From the NCBI GenBank assembly GCA_001725415.1, contig MEGH01000030.1, positions 1 through 62,693 of the forward strand: a DNA stretch of 62,693 nucleotides, written 5' to 3'. The stretch is from Pseudonocardia sp. SCN 73-27 (lineage in GTDB: Bacteria; Actinomycetota; Actinomycetes; Mycobacteriales; Pseudonocardiaceae). Shown here in pieces: positions 40,339 through 50,512 of this stretch (position 1 is the stretch's first letter; each line of letters opens with the position of its first letter). The translations under genes and the position numbers were made by a program. Below the pieces are notes generated by a model. The model saw only the letters and a program-made list of their open reading frames with translations. It searched no databases and had not been told where the DNA came from.

Positions 40339-42278
40339 GCGTCCACTCCCTGCGGCGCGGAGCCGCGTTCACCCGACGACGGATGGCTGCCGTCGAGGTA
40401 GCCGAGGAACACGTCCTGGAGCTCCTCGGCCTTGAACGGCAGGCCCGACACCTTGGTGTAGGACTGCGCGTCGACGAGGTAGCGGGCGCGCAGCAGCATC
40501 ACGAGCTGGCCCAGGTTCATCTCGGGCACCAGCACGGTCCCGTAGCCGCGCAGCAGCTCGCCGAGGTTGGCCGGGAACGGGTTGAGGTTGCGCAGGTGCA
40601 GCGTCGCCACCCGGTGGCCCATGCCCCGCACGCGGCGGGCGGCGGCGACGATCGGCCCGTACGTCGACCCCCAGCCGACGACGAGGACGTCCGCGTCACC
40701 GGACGGGTCGTCGACCTCCGCGTCGGGGACCCGGATGCCGCCGATCTTCTCGGCGCGCAGCCGGACCATCCGGTCGTGGTTGTCGGGCTCGTAGGAGATC
40801 GAGCCGCGGCCGTCGGCCTTCTCCAGGCCACCGATGCGGTGTTCGAGACCCGGCGTGCCGGGCACGGCCCACGGGCGGGCGAGGGTGTCGGCGTCGCGCA
40901 GATAGGGCCAGAACTCGTCGGACCCGTCGGGCGCGTTGGGCTCGGTCGCGAAGTTCGCCTCGACCGGCTCCAGTGCCGACGCGTCGGGCACCTTCCACGG
41001 CTCGGACCCGTTGGCCAGCGCGCCGTCGGAGAGCAGGATGACCGGCGTCCGGTAGGTGACGGCGATGCGCGCGGCCTCGACCGCGGCGTCGAAACAGTCG
41101 CCCGGGCTGCGCGGCGCGATGATCGGCAGCGGCGCCTCACCGTTGCGGCCGAACATGGCCTGCAACAGGTCGGCCTGCTCGGTCTTCGTCGGCAGACCGG
41201 TCGAGGGGCCACCGCGCTGCACGTCGACGATCAGCAGCGGCAGCTCCAGCGTCACCGCCAGCCCGATGGTCTCGGACTTGAGCGCGATGCCGGGGCCCGA
41301 CGTCGTCGTCACCCCCAGGGACCCACCGAACGACGCGCCCAGCGCCGCGCCGATGCCGGAGATCTCGTCCTCGGCCTGGAACGTCGTCACGCCGAAGGCC
41401 TTGTGCTTGGACAGCTCGTGGAGGATGTCCGACGCAGGCGTGATCGGGTAGGAGCCGAGGAACACCGGCAGTCCGGTGGTCTGCCCGGCCGCGACGATCC
41501 CGTAGGCGAGCGCGGTGTTGCCGGTGATCTGGCGGTACGTGCCGGGCTGCAGCTTCGCGGGCGCCACCTCGTAGGTGACCGCGAACGACTCGGTGGTCTC
41601 GCCGTAGGCGTGCCCGGCACGGAACGCGAGGATGTTGGCCTCGGCCAGGTCGGGGCGCTTGGCGAACTTCTCCCGCAGGAACCGTTCGGTGCCCTCGCTG
41701 GGCCGGTGGTACATCCACGACAGGAGGCCGAGGGCGAACATGTTCTTCGCCCGCTCGGCGTCCTTCTTGGACAGCCCGGTCTCCTCGAGCGCGCCCCGGG
41801 TGAGCGTCGCCATGGCGACGGGATGCACCTGGTAGGTGTCGAGCGAGCCGTCCTCGAGCGGGTCGGCCTCGTAGCCGATCTTCGTCAGGTTCCGCTTGCT
41901 GAACTCGTCGGTGTTGACGATCAGGATCCCGCCGGGTGGCAGGTCGCCGATGTTCGCCTTGAGCGCGGCCGGGTTCATCGCGACGAGCACGTCGGGCCGG
42001 TCGCCCGGGGTGACGATGTCGTAGTTCGCGAAGTGCAGCTGGAACGACGAGACGCCCGGCAGGGTCCCGGCAGGTGCCCGGATCTCGGCGGGGAAGTTCG
42101 GCAGCGTCGACAGGTCGTTGCCGAACGTCGCGGTCTCGGAGGTGAACCTGTCGCCGGTGAGCTGCATCCCGTCGCCGGAGTCACCGGCGAACCGGATGAC
42201 CACTCGGTCGCGCGCCAGGGGCGCGGGACCGGCGCCGGGATGCGAGGGATTGCCGACGTCGATGTCGCCAGTCGTCAT
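40335..42278 (-). CDS. korA: 2-oxoacid:acceptor oxidoreductase, alpha subunit (KorA)
   Basis: 647 residues joining the gamma domain ([20 protein letters not shown] at the N-terminus) and the pyrimidine-binding alpha domain ([70 protein letters not shown]). Partner of KorB. The ATG at 42278 gives the usual N-terminus; the frame extends to 42374 but that stretch contains a likely promoter (TAATCT on the minus strand at 42331-42326). Confidence 0.93.
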   Translation of the reverse strand: MTTGDIDVGNPSHPGAGPAPLARDRVVIRFAGDSGDGMQLTGDRFTSETATFGNDLSTLPNFPAEIRAPAGTLPGVSSFQLHFANYDIVTPGDRPDVLVAMNPAALKANIGDLPPGGILIVNTDEFSKRNLTKIGYEADPLEDGSLDTYQVHPVAMATLTRGALEETGLSKKDAERAKNMFALGLLSWMYHRPSEGTERFLREKFAKRPDLAEANILAFRAGHAYGETTESFAVTYEVAPAKLQPGTYRQITGNTALAYGIVAAGQTTGLPVFLGSYPITPASDILHELSKHKAFGVTTFQAEDEISGIGAALGASFGGSLGVTTTSGPGIALKSETIGLAVTLELPLLIVDVQRGGPSTGLPTKTEQADLLQAMFGRNGEAPLPIIAPRSPGDCFDAAVEAARIAVTYRTPVILLSDGALANGSEPWKVPDASALEPVEANFATEPNAPDGSDEFWPYLRDADTLARPWAVPGTPGLEHRIGGLEKADGRGSISYEPDNHDRMVRLRAEKIGGIRVPDAEVDDPSGDADVLVVGWGSTYGPIVAAARRVRGMGHRVATLHLRNLNPFPANLGELLRGYGTVLVPEMNLGQLVMLLRARYLVDAQSYTKVSGLPFKAEELQDVFLGYLDGSHPSSGERGSAPQGVDA

Positions 42279-42389
42279 GTCGAGGTCAGTCCTCGGGGTT
42301 CGGGGAAACCGGATTCCGTCATCAGAGATTAGCTCGATTTTCCCCTCGATGTCCCCCCGGTGAGGGGAGGTCACAGCCGACGCGCCGTG

Positions 42390-43157
42390 CTACTTGCTGC
42401 TGATCTTGGAGCGCAGCTCTTCGAGTCGTTTGCGGAAATCGTCCGAGTTCACGGTGACGGCCTGTGCGCGGACCTCGACCTCGGTGGCCTGCGCGTGCGT
42501 CAGGTCCTTCGTGAGCCGCAGCGTCGCCTTGGTCGACGCGATGAGCGCCCGGTCGGCCGACGCAGCACGTCCGGCCAGCTCCAGCGCTCCTGCGAGCAGC
42601 GCCTCGTCGGAGTCGTAGCGGCGCCACACCAGTCCGACCCGCTCCGCCTCTGCGGCGTCGAGCACGTCGCAGAACAGGGTCATCGCGGCCGCACCCTGCG
42701 CGCCGAGGGCCCGCTGCGCCATCCACGTGTAGCCGCCGCCCGGGTGCAGGCCGAGCTGGGCGAACCGGGTGTCGAAGCGCGCCTTGGGTCCGGCCAGCCG
42801 CACGTCGCAGGCCAGCGCCAGGTTCAGCCCCGCACCGACGGCCGCACCGTTGACCGCCGCCAGCGTCGGCAGCGGGCAGTCCGCCACGGCCAGGAAGCCC
42901 GAGTACACCTCGCGCAGCACCGCGTGGTCGGCCTCGGCGAGCTCGGACAGGTCACCGCCCGCGCAGAACGCGGGAGCCTCACCCGTGACGACGATCGCAC
43001 CGACCCCGTCGTCGGCCGCCGCGGCACGCACCGCGTCGCCCAGTTTCCGGGAGAGGTCCAGGTTGAGGGCGTTGCGGCGCTGCGGATTGGACAATGTCAG
43101 CACCGCGACCCGATCGGTGATCCCGGTGCGCACCTCGGCATGGGCTTCGTCGCTCAT
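42390..43157 (-). CDS. Enoyl-CoA hydratase/isomerase family protein
   Basis: 255-residue crotonase-fold protein. NPQRRNALNLDLSRKLGDA, FCAGGDLSELAEADH (oxyanion region), AAVNGAAVGAGLNLALACD and ARFDTRFAQLGLHPGGGYTW define the family. The Glu pair of classical enoyl-CoA hydratases is not obviously complete (the position before HPGGG is Leu/Gly-rich), so isomerase or another acyl-CoA role is possible. Divergent from the thioesterase gene across 33 bases. Confidence 0.87.
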   Translation of the reverse strand: MSDEAHAEVRTGITDRVAVLTLSNPQRRNALNLDLSRKLGDAVRAAAADDGVGAIVVTGEAPAFCAGGDLSELAEADHAVLREVYSGFLAVADCPLPTLAAVNGAAVGAGLNLALACDVRLAGPKARFDTRFAQLGLHPGGGYTWMAQRALGAQGAAAMTLFCDVLDAAEAERVGLVWRRYDSDEALLAGALELAGRAASADRALIASTKATLRLTKDLTHAQATEVEVRAQAVTVNSDDFRKRLEELRSKISSK

Positions 43158-43190
43158 GCCGCCATCCTGCCCCGCGGGTTACCGTCGGCC

Positions 43191-43730
43191 GTGCCCGAAG
43201 CGACGACCGCCACTCCCATCGCGCGCCCCACTGCGCATCCCGACGCCCCGGTTGCGGGGCAGCACCTCGGTGAGCACCACGAGTTCTGCTTCGCGTGCGG
43301 GCACAGCGTCGACGGTCTCCGGCTCGACATCGTCGCGGCCGACGATCTCACTCTGACCTGCGCCTTCGAGATCAGCGACGCCCATCAGGGCGCCCCGGGA
43401 CTCGTGCACGGCGGCATCGTCGCGGCCGCGTTCGACGAGATGATGGGCGCGCTGCAGAGCTTCTTCCGGGAGCCCGCGGTCACGGCCTCCCTGACGACGC
43501 AGTACCGCAAGCCGATCCCCGTCGGCACCACGCTGCACATGCGCGCCCGTGTCGACTCCCGCGAGGGCCGCAAGCTGTGGACGTCGGTGGAGGGCCGTCT
43601 CGACGCCCCCGACGGTCTGCTCGCCGCCGACGGCACCGCGCTGTTCGTCTTCGTCGCACGCGAGCACTTCGAGGCCGGCCGTCGCAAGGAGGTCGCCGCC
43701 GCCCGCCCGGCGCGTGAGGTGGGTCCCTGA
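43191..43730 (+). CDS. PaaI/YigI-type hotdog-fold thioesterase
   Basis: 179 residues. The hotdog core is marked by CFACGHSVDGLRL, GLVHGGIVAAAFDEMMGAL (central helix with active-site Asp/Glu) and TTQYRKPIPVGTTLHMRARV. It probably hydrolyses acyl-CoA esters in the cytoplasm; its divergent neighbour is a crotonase-fold acyl-CoA enzyme. The GTG at 43191 is used, with TACCGT five bases upstream as a possible leaderless -10. Confidence 0.85.
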   Translation: MPEATTATPIARPTAHPDAPVAGQHLGEHHEFCFACGHSVDGLRLDIVAADDLTLTCAFEISDAHQGAPGLVHGGIVAAAFDEMMGALQSFFREPAVTASLTTQYRKPIPVGTTLHMRARVDSREGRKLWTSVEGRLDAPDGLLAADGTALFVFVAREHFEAGRRKEVAAARPAREVGP

Positions 43731-43809
43731 TCGTCGCGGAACGCCGGGCACGTCCCGGCCGTTCATCCAGCGGGGGCCACGGTGACCCCATCGGAAGGAC
43801 GGAACTCCC

Positions 43810-44667
43810 GTGCACAGGCACATGAACGGGCTGAAGACCGCGCTGCTGCTCGGCGCGATGAGCGCGATCGTCGTGCTCATCGGGTCGCTCTTCGGGCGCA
43901 CCGGTCTCGTCGTCGCCGTGCTCGTCGCACTCGGGATGAACGCCTACGCCTACTTCAACTCGGCCAAGCTCTCGTTGCGCGCCATGCACGCCCGGCCCGT
44001 CACCGAGCCCGAGGCGCCCGCGATGTACCGGATCGTGCGCGAGCTCAGCCGCGCGGCCCGCCGGCCGATGCCGCAGCTCTACATCAGCCCGACCAGCGCC
44101 CCCAACGCCTTCGCGACCGGCCGCAGCCCTCGCCACGCCGCCGTCTGCGCCACGACGGGCCTGCTCGAGCTGCTCGACGAGCGCGAGCTGCGCGCCGTCC
44201 TCGGCCACGAGCTGTCCCACGTCTACAACCGCGACATCCTCATCTCCTGCGTCGCCGGGGCGCTGGCGTCGATGGTGAGCTTCCTGGCCAACATGGCGAT
44301 GTTCGCGGGCCTCTTCGGCGGCGACGAGGACCGCCCGGGGTTCTTGACGACGTTGCTGCTGGCCCTGCTCGGACCCGTGGCCGCCGGCGTCGTGCAGATG
44401 GCCGTGAGCCGCAGCCGCGAGTACCAGGCCGACGCGTCGGGTGCCGAGCTCACCGGCGACCCGCTCGCGCTGGCGTCGGCGCTGCGCAAGCTGCAGCGCG
44501 GCACCCAGCTCGCGCCGTTGCCGCCCGACCCGCAGCTGGTCTCGCAGTCGCACCTGATGATCGCCAGCCCCTTCCGGGCCGGCGAGCACATGGCCCGGAT
44601 GTTCTCGACGCACCCGCCCATCGAGGAGCGCATCCGCCGACTCGAGGAGATGGCCCACCGGGGCTGA
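43810..44667 (+). CDS. htpX: Membrane zinc metalloprotease HtpX
   Basis: 285 residues. Two N-terminal helices, then the M48 zinc site HELSH (His133-Glu134-His137), a second pair of helices ([30 protein letters not shown]), and the third ligand in SREYQAD. HtpX degrades damaged membrane proteins. C-terminal [16 protein letters not shown] is conserved. GGAAGGACGGAA precedes the GTG; an ATG four codons later is an alternative. It converges with the SRPBCC gene across a family 1 palindrome. Confidence 0.94.
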   Translation: MHRHMNGLKTALLLGAMSAIVVLIGSLFGRTGLVVAVLVALGMNAYAYFNSAKLSLRAMHARPVTEPEAPAMYRIVRELSRAARRPMPQLYISPTSAPNAFATGRSPRHAAVCATTGLLELLDERELRAVLGHELSHVYNRDILISCVAGALASMVSFLANMAMFAGLFGGDEDRPGFLTTLLLALLGPVAAGVVQMAVSRSREYQADASGAELTGDPLALASALRKLQRGTQLAPLPPDPQLVSQSHLMIASPFRAGEHMARMFSTHPPIEERIRRLEEMAHRG

Positions 44668-44675
44668 GCGTCACG

Positions 44676-44736
44676 AACCGCGCAACCTCACTGCCGTCGA
44701 CGAGCCATCCCGACGACCAAGAGGTTGCGCGCGGTT
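44676..44736. repeat. Dispersed palindromic repeat, family 1 (copy 5)
   Basis: AACCGCGCAACCTC (44676-44689) faces GAGGTTGCGCGCGGTT (44721-44736); the right arm has two extra bases. Fills almost the whole 70-base gap between the convergent htpX and SRPBCC genes. Confidence 0.85.
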
Positions 44737-44737
44737 C

Positions 44738-45508
44738 TCAGCCGGTCCTGAGCGGGACCGTCCACTCCAGCCAGGACTGCCACGCGCCCGTCAGGGCCTC
44801 GACGTCGGGGGCCGGGTTGCCGTAGACGTAGTGGTAGGCGCTGACCCCGCAGCCCGACTCGCCCTCCGCCCCGATCCGGTGCAGCCCACGCTCCGACCGG
44901 ACACCCAGGAACTCGTCGGTCACGACGTCGACGACCCCGGTGATGGGCACGATCCCGTTGGGCCGCAGCGTGATCGTGTCGCCGACGGCCGGGGGCCCGT
45001 CGAGGCCGAGCGCTGTGTGGATCACCGGCCAGAGCGTCGACGCCCTGCCCTCGGCCCACGCCATCGTCACCACGTTGGCGACGGGCAGGCCGGCGAAGTG
45101 CGCGAAGTACTGCTGCAGGTTGAGCAGGAACAAGCCCCAACCGGCGTCGAAGCTGCCGTACTCGTCGTCCCACTCGGCGCCGTCGAGGAACCCGCTCTGC
45201 ACGAACCGCAGCACCGTCGCGCCGCCGTCGCGGCCCTCGATCAGGAACTCGTGCGCATAGTCGGGCGTCCCCTCCCCGGGCGGGGCCATCGCGCCGTAGG
45301 CGAAGCGGCGCGCCGGCTCCCAGGCCGTGACCCGACCCGTCGCCTCGTTGCCGCTGCCGAAGTCGGCCGACATCGTGCCGCCCAGGCGCTCCTCGACCTC
45401 GTGCGGGACGAACCACGTCCCGATGCCGGGGCCGGTCGCGATGGCCTCCCACACCTGCTCGGGGGTGGCGTCGAGCTGGATCTCCTTGCGCAGCTCACGG
45501 TCTGGCAT
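44738..45508 (-). CDS. SRPBCC (AHSA1-like) domain protein
   Basis: 256 residues, N-terminal half with the START-like/Aha1 helix-grip fold: ELRKEIQLDATPEQVWEAIATGPGIGTWFVPHEVE-type beginning, then ARRFAYGAMAPPGE. Such proteins bind hydrophobic ligands; paired with ArsR-type regulators they are common in actinobacteria, role unknown. The ATG lies inside the end of the ArsR gene (14-base overlap), so the two form one operon. Confidence 0.85.
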   Translation of the reverse strand: MPDRELRKEIQLDATPEQVWEAIATGPGIGTWFVPHEVEERLGGTMSADFGSGNEATGRVTAWEPARRFAYGAMAPPGEGTPDYAHEFLIEGRDGGATVLRFVQSGFLDGAEWDDEYGSFDAGWGLFLLNLQQYFAHFAGLPVANVVTMAWAEGRASTLWPVIHTALGLDGPPAVGDTITLRPNGIVPITGVVDVVTDEFLGVRSERGLHRIGAEGESGCGVSAYHYVYGNPAPDVEALTGAWQSWLEWTVPLRTG

Positions 45509-46097
45509 CGGGGGGCTCCTCCTGAGCGGGCGGGACGGGATGGACAGCCAGCACGACGCGGTGCAGGCGACCGGCGCAGTCGTCGTGGTAGCGGGCGACG
45601 AGTGCGGTGACGGCGTCGGCGAGCTCGGACGCGAACGCGGCGCGGTCGGCGGCCGAGGCGAAGCGGACCTCGCCGTCGACGGTGAAGGTGGCGACCCGCT
45701 TGCCCTCGGCCGCAGCTCCCGACAGCAGGGCGCCGACCTCCCGCACGACCCGCGCCGCGACGGCGACGAGCCAGCGGGCGGAGAGGCGGTCGGGCTCGCG
45801 GGACGGGTCGGGCGCGAGCGCCGGGAGCGTCGTCGGAGCGATGACGTAGCCCGCCGCGGTGGCCCGCAGGACGCGCTCGGTCATGTTCCCGCGGCGCCGC
45901 TTCTCGACGAGCTCGACGAGCCCGTGCTGCTCCAGCGCCCGCAGGTGGTAGTTGACCTTCTGCCTGGTCAGGCCGACCTTCGCGGCCAGCGTCGTCGCCG
46001 AGGCGGGCTCGGTCAGCTCCGCGAGCAGCCGGGCCCGGACGGGATCGAGGGCGACCTCCGCGGCGGCGGGGTCGTCGATGACGGCGACGTCGTGCAC
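45495..46097 (-). CDS. ArsR family winged-helix regulator
   Basis: 200 residues. Winged helix: LDPVRARLLAELTEPASATTLAAKVGLTRQKVNYHLRALEQHGLVE, with the recognition helix at TRQKVNYHL; no metal-binding cysteines of the classical ArsR type. The C-terminal half is a separate domain of unknown ligand. The GTG at 46097 is chosen because a complete promoter ends seven bases before it. It probably controls its own operon with the SRPBCC gene. Confidence 0.85.
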   Translation of the reverse strand: MHDVAVIDDPAAAEVALDPVRARLLAELTEPASATTLAAKVGLTRQKVNYHLRALEQHGLVELVEKRRRGNMTERVLRATAAGYVIAPTTLPALAPDPSREPDRLSARWLVAVAARVVREVGALLSGAAAEGKRVATFTVDGEVRFASAADRAAFASELADAVTALVARYHDDCAGRLHRVVLAVHPVPPAQEEPPDARP

Positions 46098-46104
46098 AGC
46101 GCAG

Positions 46105-46133
46105 AACCTGCCACCGACAAAAAAAGTTGTCAA
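46105..46133 (-). promoter_or_regulatory. Sigma70-type promoter of the ArsR gene (leaderless)
   Basis: On the minus strand, consensus -35 TTGACA (46133-46128), a 17-base spacer with a T run, -10 CAGGTT (46110-46105), then 7 bases to the GTG. The -35 and spacer are optimal. Confidence 0.6.
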
Positions 46134-46149
46134 GACTCGAGGAGTGGTC

Positions 46150-46189
46150 GTGAGCGGCAATGGTCGCCATAGCGACCATTGCCGCTCAC
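46150..46189. repeat. 40-base palindrome, family 2 (copy 2)
   Basis: GTGAGCGGCAATGGTCGC (46150-46167), CATA, GCGACCATTGCCGCTCAC (46172-46189): perfect 18-base arms. Same ends (GTGAG.GGC / GCCGCTCAC) as copy 1 at 9170. Lies upstream of the ArsR promoter and 3' of the SnoaL-like gene. Confidence 0.85.
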
Positions 46190-46203
46190 AGGGTTGTCGG
46201 AGG

Positions 46204-46539
46204 TCAGCCCTTCACGTAGGCCAGCTTCTCCGCGACCAGGCCGTCCCGGACCGTGAAGACGTCCACGCCGCGGACGTGCCCGTCGACCCACTCGTACCGC
46301 CAGCGTGCGACCACCCGGTCGCCCGCCGCGAACACCTCCTCCGTGGTGAAGGTGCCCGGGCCGGCGAAGAGCTTCTCCCACGCGGCCCGGACGGCGTCCT
46401 GCCCGACGTGGCGCACGCCGTCGGGAGGGCCGGTGTCCTCGAAGACGCAGTCGTCGGTCATGGCGGCCATGACGGCGTCGACGTCGCGGCGGTCGAAGGC
46501 CTCGTTGAACCGGGCGACCGCGTCCAGCGCAGGGCTCAT
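46204..46539 (-). CDS. SnoaL-like / NTF2-fold protein
   Basis: 111 residues with the cone-shaped NTF2 fold typical of SnoaL-like polyketide cyclases and related proteins: ARFNEAFDRRDVDAVMAAMTDDCVFEDTG at the start and VDVFTVRDGLVAEKLAYVKG at the end. The reaction is unknown. GGGAGGA lies in front of the ATG at 46539; ATGA overlap with the DinB-like gene upstream. Confidence 0.85.
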   Translation of the reverse strand: MSPALDAVARFNEAFDRRDVDAVMAAMTDDCVFEDTGPPDGVRHVGQDAVRAAWEKLFAGPGTFTTEEVFAAGDRVVARWRYEWVDGHVRGVDVFTVRDGLVAEKLAYVKG

Positions 46540-47093
46540 GGTGTCCTCCCGAACATGGCGAGCAGCCGGTCCTGGGCGCTCGCGTCGGCGGCGACCGGGG
46601 TCTCGGGGCCGATGACGTCGATCTCCCGGTAGAGCTTCTGTGTCGGCCCGAACCACGCCAGCAGGGCGTCGACGGCCTCCGGGTCGAGCTTCTCGTCCTC
46701 GCCCATGGCGCGCGCCATGTCCCAGGCGTGCACGAGGTGGTCGGCGGCCAGCTGGGTGACGTACTCGCGGGCCGGGCGGTCGCCGAACGACAGGTGCACC
46801 ACCTGTTCGGGGGCGACGGCCTCGACCGCGGCAAGGGCGGTGGCGGCGGCCTCGTCGAACGTCGCGACCGGGTCGGTGCCCAGCAGGTCACCGTCGAACC
46901 GGTCGCCGACGTCGGCGATCGTCGCGCCACCCAGCAGCTCCGGGGTCCAGCGTTCCTCGTTGACCAGGTGGTTGACCAGGGCGCGGACGTCCCAGTCGGG
47001 GCACGGCGTCGCCGCGGTCCAGCGGCCCTCCGCGAGGTGGACCCGGGCCCCGAAGTCGGCGCTCGCCCGTCGGTAGATCTCCGCTGCCTGCAT
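46536..47093 (-). CDS. TIGR03086-type DinB / mycothiol-dependent maleylpyruvate isomerase-like protein
   Basis: 185 residues. TPCPDWDVRALVNHLVNEE gives the first His of the metal site and DHLVHAWDMARAMG the second pair, the pattern of the actinobacterial TIGR03086 / maleylpyruvate isomerase N-domain family. Members are putative mycothiol-dependent metalloenzymes; no substrate is suggested by the context. Coupled to the SnoaL gene downstream (ATGA) and one base away from the cupin stop upstream. Confidence 0.85.
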   Translation of the reverse strand: MQAAEIYRRASADFGARVHLAEGRWTAATPCPDWDVRALVNHLVNEERWTPELLGGATIADVGDRFDGDLLGTDPVATFDEAAATALAAVEAVAPEQVVHLSFGDRPAREYVTQLAADHLVHAWDMARAMGEDEKLDPEAVDALLAWFGPTQKLYREIDVIGPETPVAADASAQDRLLAMFGRTP

Positions 47094-47450
47094 TCAGTCA
47101 CCTCGCGCATAGTCGGATGCTCCCCACCAGTCGACCACCACGACGGGGTCGTCGCCCACCACCCACGCGTCGTGTCCGGACGGAAGGGCCGTGACCTGAC
47201 CGGGGACGGCGGCGAACTCCGTGCCGTCGGCCGTGCGGACCCGCAGCGTCCCGCTGACGTGGTACTGGAAGTGCGGGGCCTCGCACAGGTCGGTCCCGGC
47301 GATCGGCCTGACGTCGTCGGACCAGCGCCAGCCGGGCTGCAGCGTCAGCCGGCCGATGTCGGCGCCCGCGACCCGCAGGAGGTCGAGCCTGCCGTGGGGG
47401 AACTCGCGGCTCTCGGTGGGTGTGGCGAAGTCTCGCTGCTCGTAGTCCAT
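47094..47450 (-). CDS. Cupin-domain protein
   Basis: 118 residues, single cupin barrel: LTLQPGWRWSDDV, then HFQYHVSGTLRVRTADG (His ligand) and the second motif PSGHDAWVVGDDPVVVVDW. The metal and substrate are unknown. The ATG at 47450 is chosen because of GGAGGA four bases upstream; four codons of the frame lie ahead of it. First gene of a three-gene set with the DinB-like and SnoaL-like genes. Confidence 0.83.
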   Translation of the reverse strand: MDYEQRDFATPTESREFPHGRLDLLRVAGADIGRLTLQPGWRWSDDVRPIAGTDLCEAPHFQYHVSGTLRVRTADGTEFAAVPGQVTALPSGHDAWVVGDDPVVVVDWWGASDYARGD

Positions 47451-47546
47451 GACGTCCTCCATCTCGACAGGGCGTCAGGGTCCCGTGACGACCTTGCATC
47501 CGGATGGCGGCTGATGGCGGACGCGCGGCGCGAGGACGATTCCGCA

Positions 47547-50508
47547 ATGGCCGGCGTCCGGTTGCAGCTGCTCGGGCGCTTCCAGGTGCGTCGCGACGGC
47601 GAGGAGGTGCCGCCCGCGGCGTTCGGCGGCCGGAAGGTCCGCACGATGCTGCGGGTCCTCGCGGTGCGCGACGGCGACCTCGTCCCGCACGACGTCCTCG
47701 CCGGCGCCGTGTGGCCGCAACGCCTGCCCGCCGACCCCGCCGGAAACCTGGGTGTGCTGGTCAACCGGGCGCGGCGGGCTCTCGGCGACCCGGCCGTCGT
47801 CGTCACCGGCAGCGGCGGCTACGCACTGGGGACCTGCGATGTCGACGTCACCGAGTTCCTCGCCCATCTCGCCGCGGCCCGCTACGACGCCGCCCTCACG
47901 CTGTGGGGCGAGCCGTTGCCCGAGGACGCCTACGCGGACTGGGCGTCCGAGCCGCGGGACCGGCTGCGACGCGCCCACGTCGAGGCGTGCGAGGGGGCGG
48001 CGCGGTCCGCGCTGGCCGGCGGGGCTCCGGCCGATGCGGCGCGCAGCGCGGCGGAGGCGGTCGCGGCCGATCCGCTGCGCGAGTCGTCGACGCTCCTGCT
48101 GGCCGAGGCCCTCGCCGCGTGCGGTGACCGGGCCGGGGCGGTGTCGCGGCTCGACGAGCTGTGCCGCGCCCTTGTCGCCGAGCTGGGTGTCGCACCGTCG
48201 GTCGAGGTCGTCGATCTACGGGAACGGTTGGCGCGCAAGCACGTCGCAGTCCCGGCACCGCGGTCGCGGCCCCCGGCGGTGCGGGCGCCGGCCGCGCGGC
48301 CGGCGTTCGTCGGTCGCGACGACGAGCTGGGTCGGCTGCGGGCCGCGGTCGCGGCGGGGCGCGTCGTCGGCCTGGCCGGTGCGGCGGGGGCAGGGAAGTC
48401 CCGGCTGCTGGCCGAGTTCGGACGGTCGTCGGACGTGCCCGTCGTCGCCGCGCAGGCCTACCTCGCCGAACGCGACGAGGCGTGGGGGCTCGCGCGGTCG
48501 CTGCTGCGCGAGGCGCTGGCCCTCGACGCCGGAATCGCCGACACCCTGACCGCCCGCACGCGGGGCGCGCTCGCCTCGTTGCTCCCCGAGATCGACGCCG
48601 CTCCCACCGCCCTCGACGGCGAGAGCCGCCGTGCGCTGATCCTCGCCGGTGGCCTGCACGTGCTGGAGGTGGCCGGCGCGCCGCTGATCGTCGACGATCT
48701 GCAGTGGGCCGATCCCAGCAGTCTCGCGCTCCTGGGGTCCGTGCTGGCCCGGGTCCGGACGCTCCCGGCCGTGCTGGCGTACCGGCCCGCCGAGACCGGC
48801 GCGGACGTCCTCGACGCGCTGCGTCAGGCACGCGGTCTGCCGACGCTGACCCTGCAGCCCCTCGCGCCGGCCGCCCTCGGTGACCTCGTCGACGATCCCG
48901 CGCTGCTCTACGCGCTCGCCACCGGCACCGACCGCACGCCGTTCGCGGTGGGGGAGGTGCTGCGGGGGCTCGCCGCCACGGGCGCGGTGGTCGCTGCGCG
49001 TGGACGGTGGCGGGTCGCGACGCCCGACGCCGTCGACCAGGCCCGCGCGCTCGGCCGGGCGGGGCAGCGCCGGGGTATCGCGCGCCGGGCCGCGCGGCAC
49101 CGTGGGGTCGCCGCCGACCTGCTCCCTCGTCGCGATCGCCCGGCGCGAGCTGCCTGCGCGGGTCGTCGCGTCGGCGGCCGGGACCGATGCCCGCGACGTC
49201 CTCGACACGCTCGCCGCCCTCGCCGCCGACGGCCTGCTCCGCCTGGGCGACACCGGCTGGACCACCGCCCACGACCTCGTCGCCGAGACGGTCGCCGACG
49301 GCCTCGACCGCGCCGACCGTGGCCGGCTGCACGCCCTGCTCGCCCGCGCCCTCACCGACGACGGCGCCGACCCCGCAGAGGTCGCCCGCCACCACCGCGA
49401 GGCCGGCGACTCGCGTGCTGCCGCCGAGGCGTTCGGCCGTGCCGCCACCGCCGCCCTCGACGCGCACGCCACCCGCGAGGCCGCGGCCCTCGCCGACGCG
49501 GGGCTGGACCTGCGGCCCGCCCCCGACGTCGCCGCGGTCCTGCTCGAGGCGCGCGGGGTGGCCCGCGTCGTCCACGGCGACATCGACGGTGCCGCCGCCG
49601 ACCTGAGCGCCGCCCTCACCGGCCCCGGCCCCGACCGTTCCCGCCGACGGTCCCGGCTCGCGATGCTGTCGTCGGGCGCGCGGGACCCGCAGGCCGCCGC
49701 CGATCTGGCCGAGCTCGCCCTCGTCGAGGCGGGTGACGACCCCGGGGCCCGCGCGCTCGCCCTGGAGACCGCCGCGATCCTCGACATGAACCTGGGCCTC
49801 ACCGAGCGTGCCGCCGACCGCGCCGAGGAGGCGCTGGTCCTGTACCGGCGGCTCGGTGACGCGCAGGGCGTCGCGCGGATCCTCGACGGCCGGGCCATGG
49901 CGGTGTTCCTCGACGGCCGGATCGGCGAGGGCGTGGCCCTGTTCGGACGCGTCGCCGACCTGTTCGCCGGGTCCGGTGACCTGCTGCGCGTCGTCACCCC
50001 GCGCTCGACCCGCGGCCACGGGCTGGTGTTCCTCGGCAAGCCTGCCGAAGGTCTCGACGAGACCGACGCCGCGCTCCGGCTCGCCCGCGACCTCGACTCG
50101 CCGGAGGGGGTCGCCTACGCCTGCTGGCACCGCTCGGAGGCGTTGTCCGCGTTGGGCCGCACCGACGAGGCGGAGGCCAACGCGCGGGAGGCGCTCGACG
50201 TCGCCCGCTCGCTCGGGCACCGCGGCTGGACCGCGACGGCGCACCGTGCGCTCGGCATCGCCCTGCAGACCCGCGGTGACCTCGACGGCGCCGCGGCCGA
50301 GTTCACCGCGTCCGCGGTCGTGGCGGCCGACTCGCTGACGCTGTTCGCGTCGTGGGCGGCGGCCCGGCTCGCGCAGGTCGCGCTCGCCCAGGGCCGTGAC
50401 GCCACCGCGCACATCGCCCGGGCTCGGTCGATCGGGCCGCCGCTCGGGCACCGGGAGATTCCCGGACCCGCTCCGGGGGGAAAACGTCGGTGCGGTGCGC
50501 CATGCTGA
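47547..50508 (+). pseudogene. BTAD/AAA-type SARP-like regulator with one-base frameshift
   Basis: N-terminal winged helix (VRLQLLGRFQVRRDGEEV, AAFGGRKVRTMLRVL), a bacterial transcriptional activation domain with TPR-like helices (~90-240), then an AAA ATPase (FVGRDDELGRL, Walker A GAAGAGKSRLL, Walker B LIVDDLQWADPSSL). After AADLL (to ~49124) the frame runs into Arg/Pro-rich nonsense, while the next frame continues with LVAIARRELPARVVASAAG and a long TPR-rich C-terminus to 50508. Removing one C from the CCC at 49124-49126 restores a continuous ~986-residue protein. It may be an inactivating mutation, an assembly error or a +1 shift. No downstream target is evident. Confidence 0.75.
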
Positions 50509-50512
50509 CCGC

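Noticed and set aside
46728-47546. Long N-terminal extension of the BTAD regulator frame
   Set aside because: It is antisense to the DinB-like and cupin genes; the winged-helix domain begins right after the ATG at 47547.
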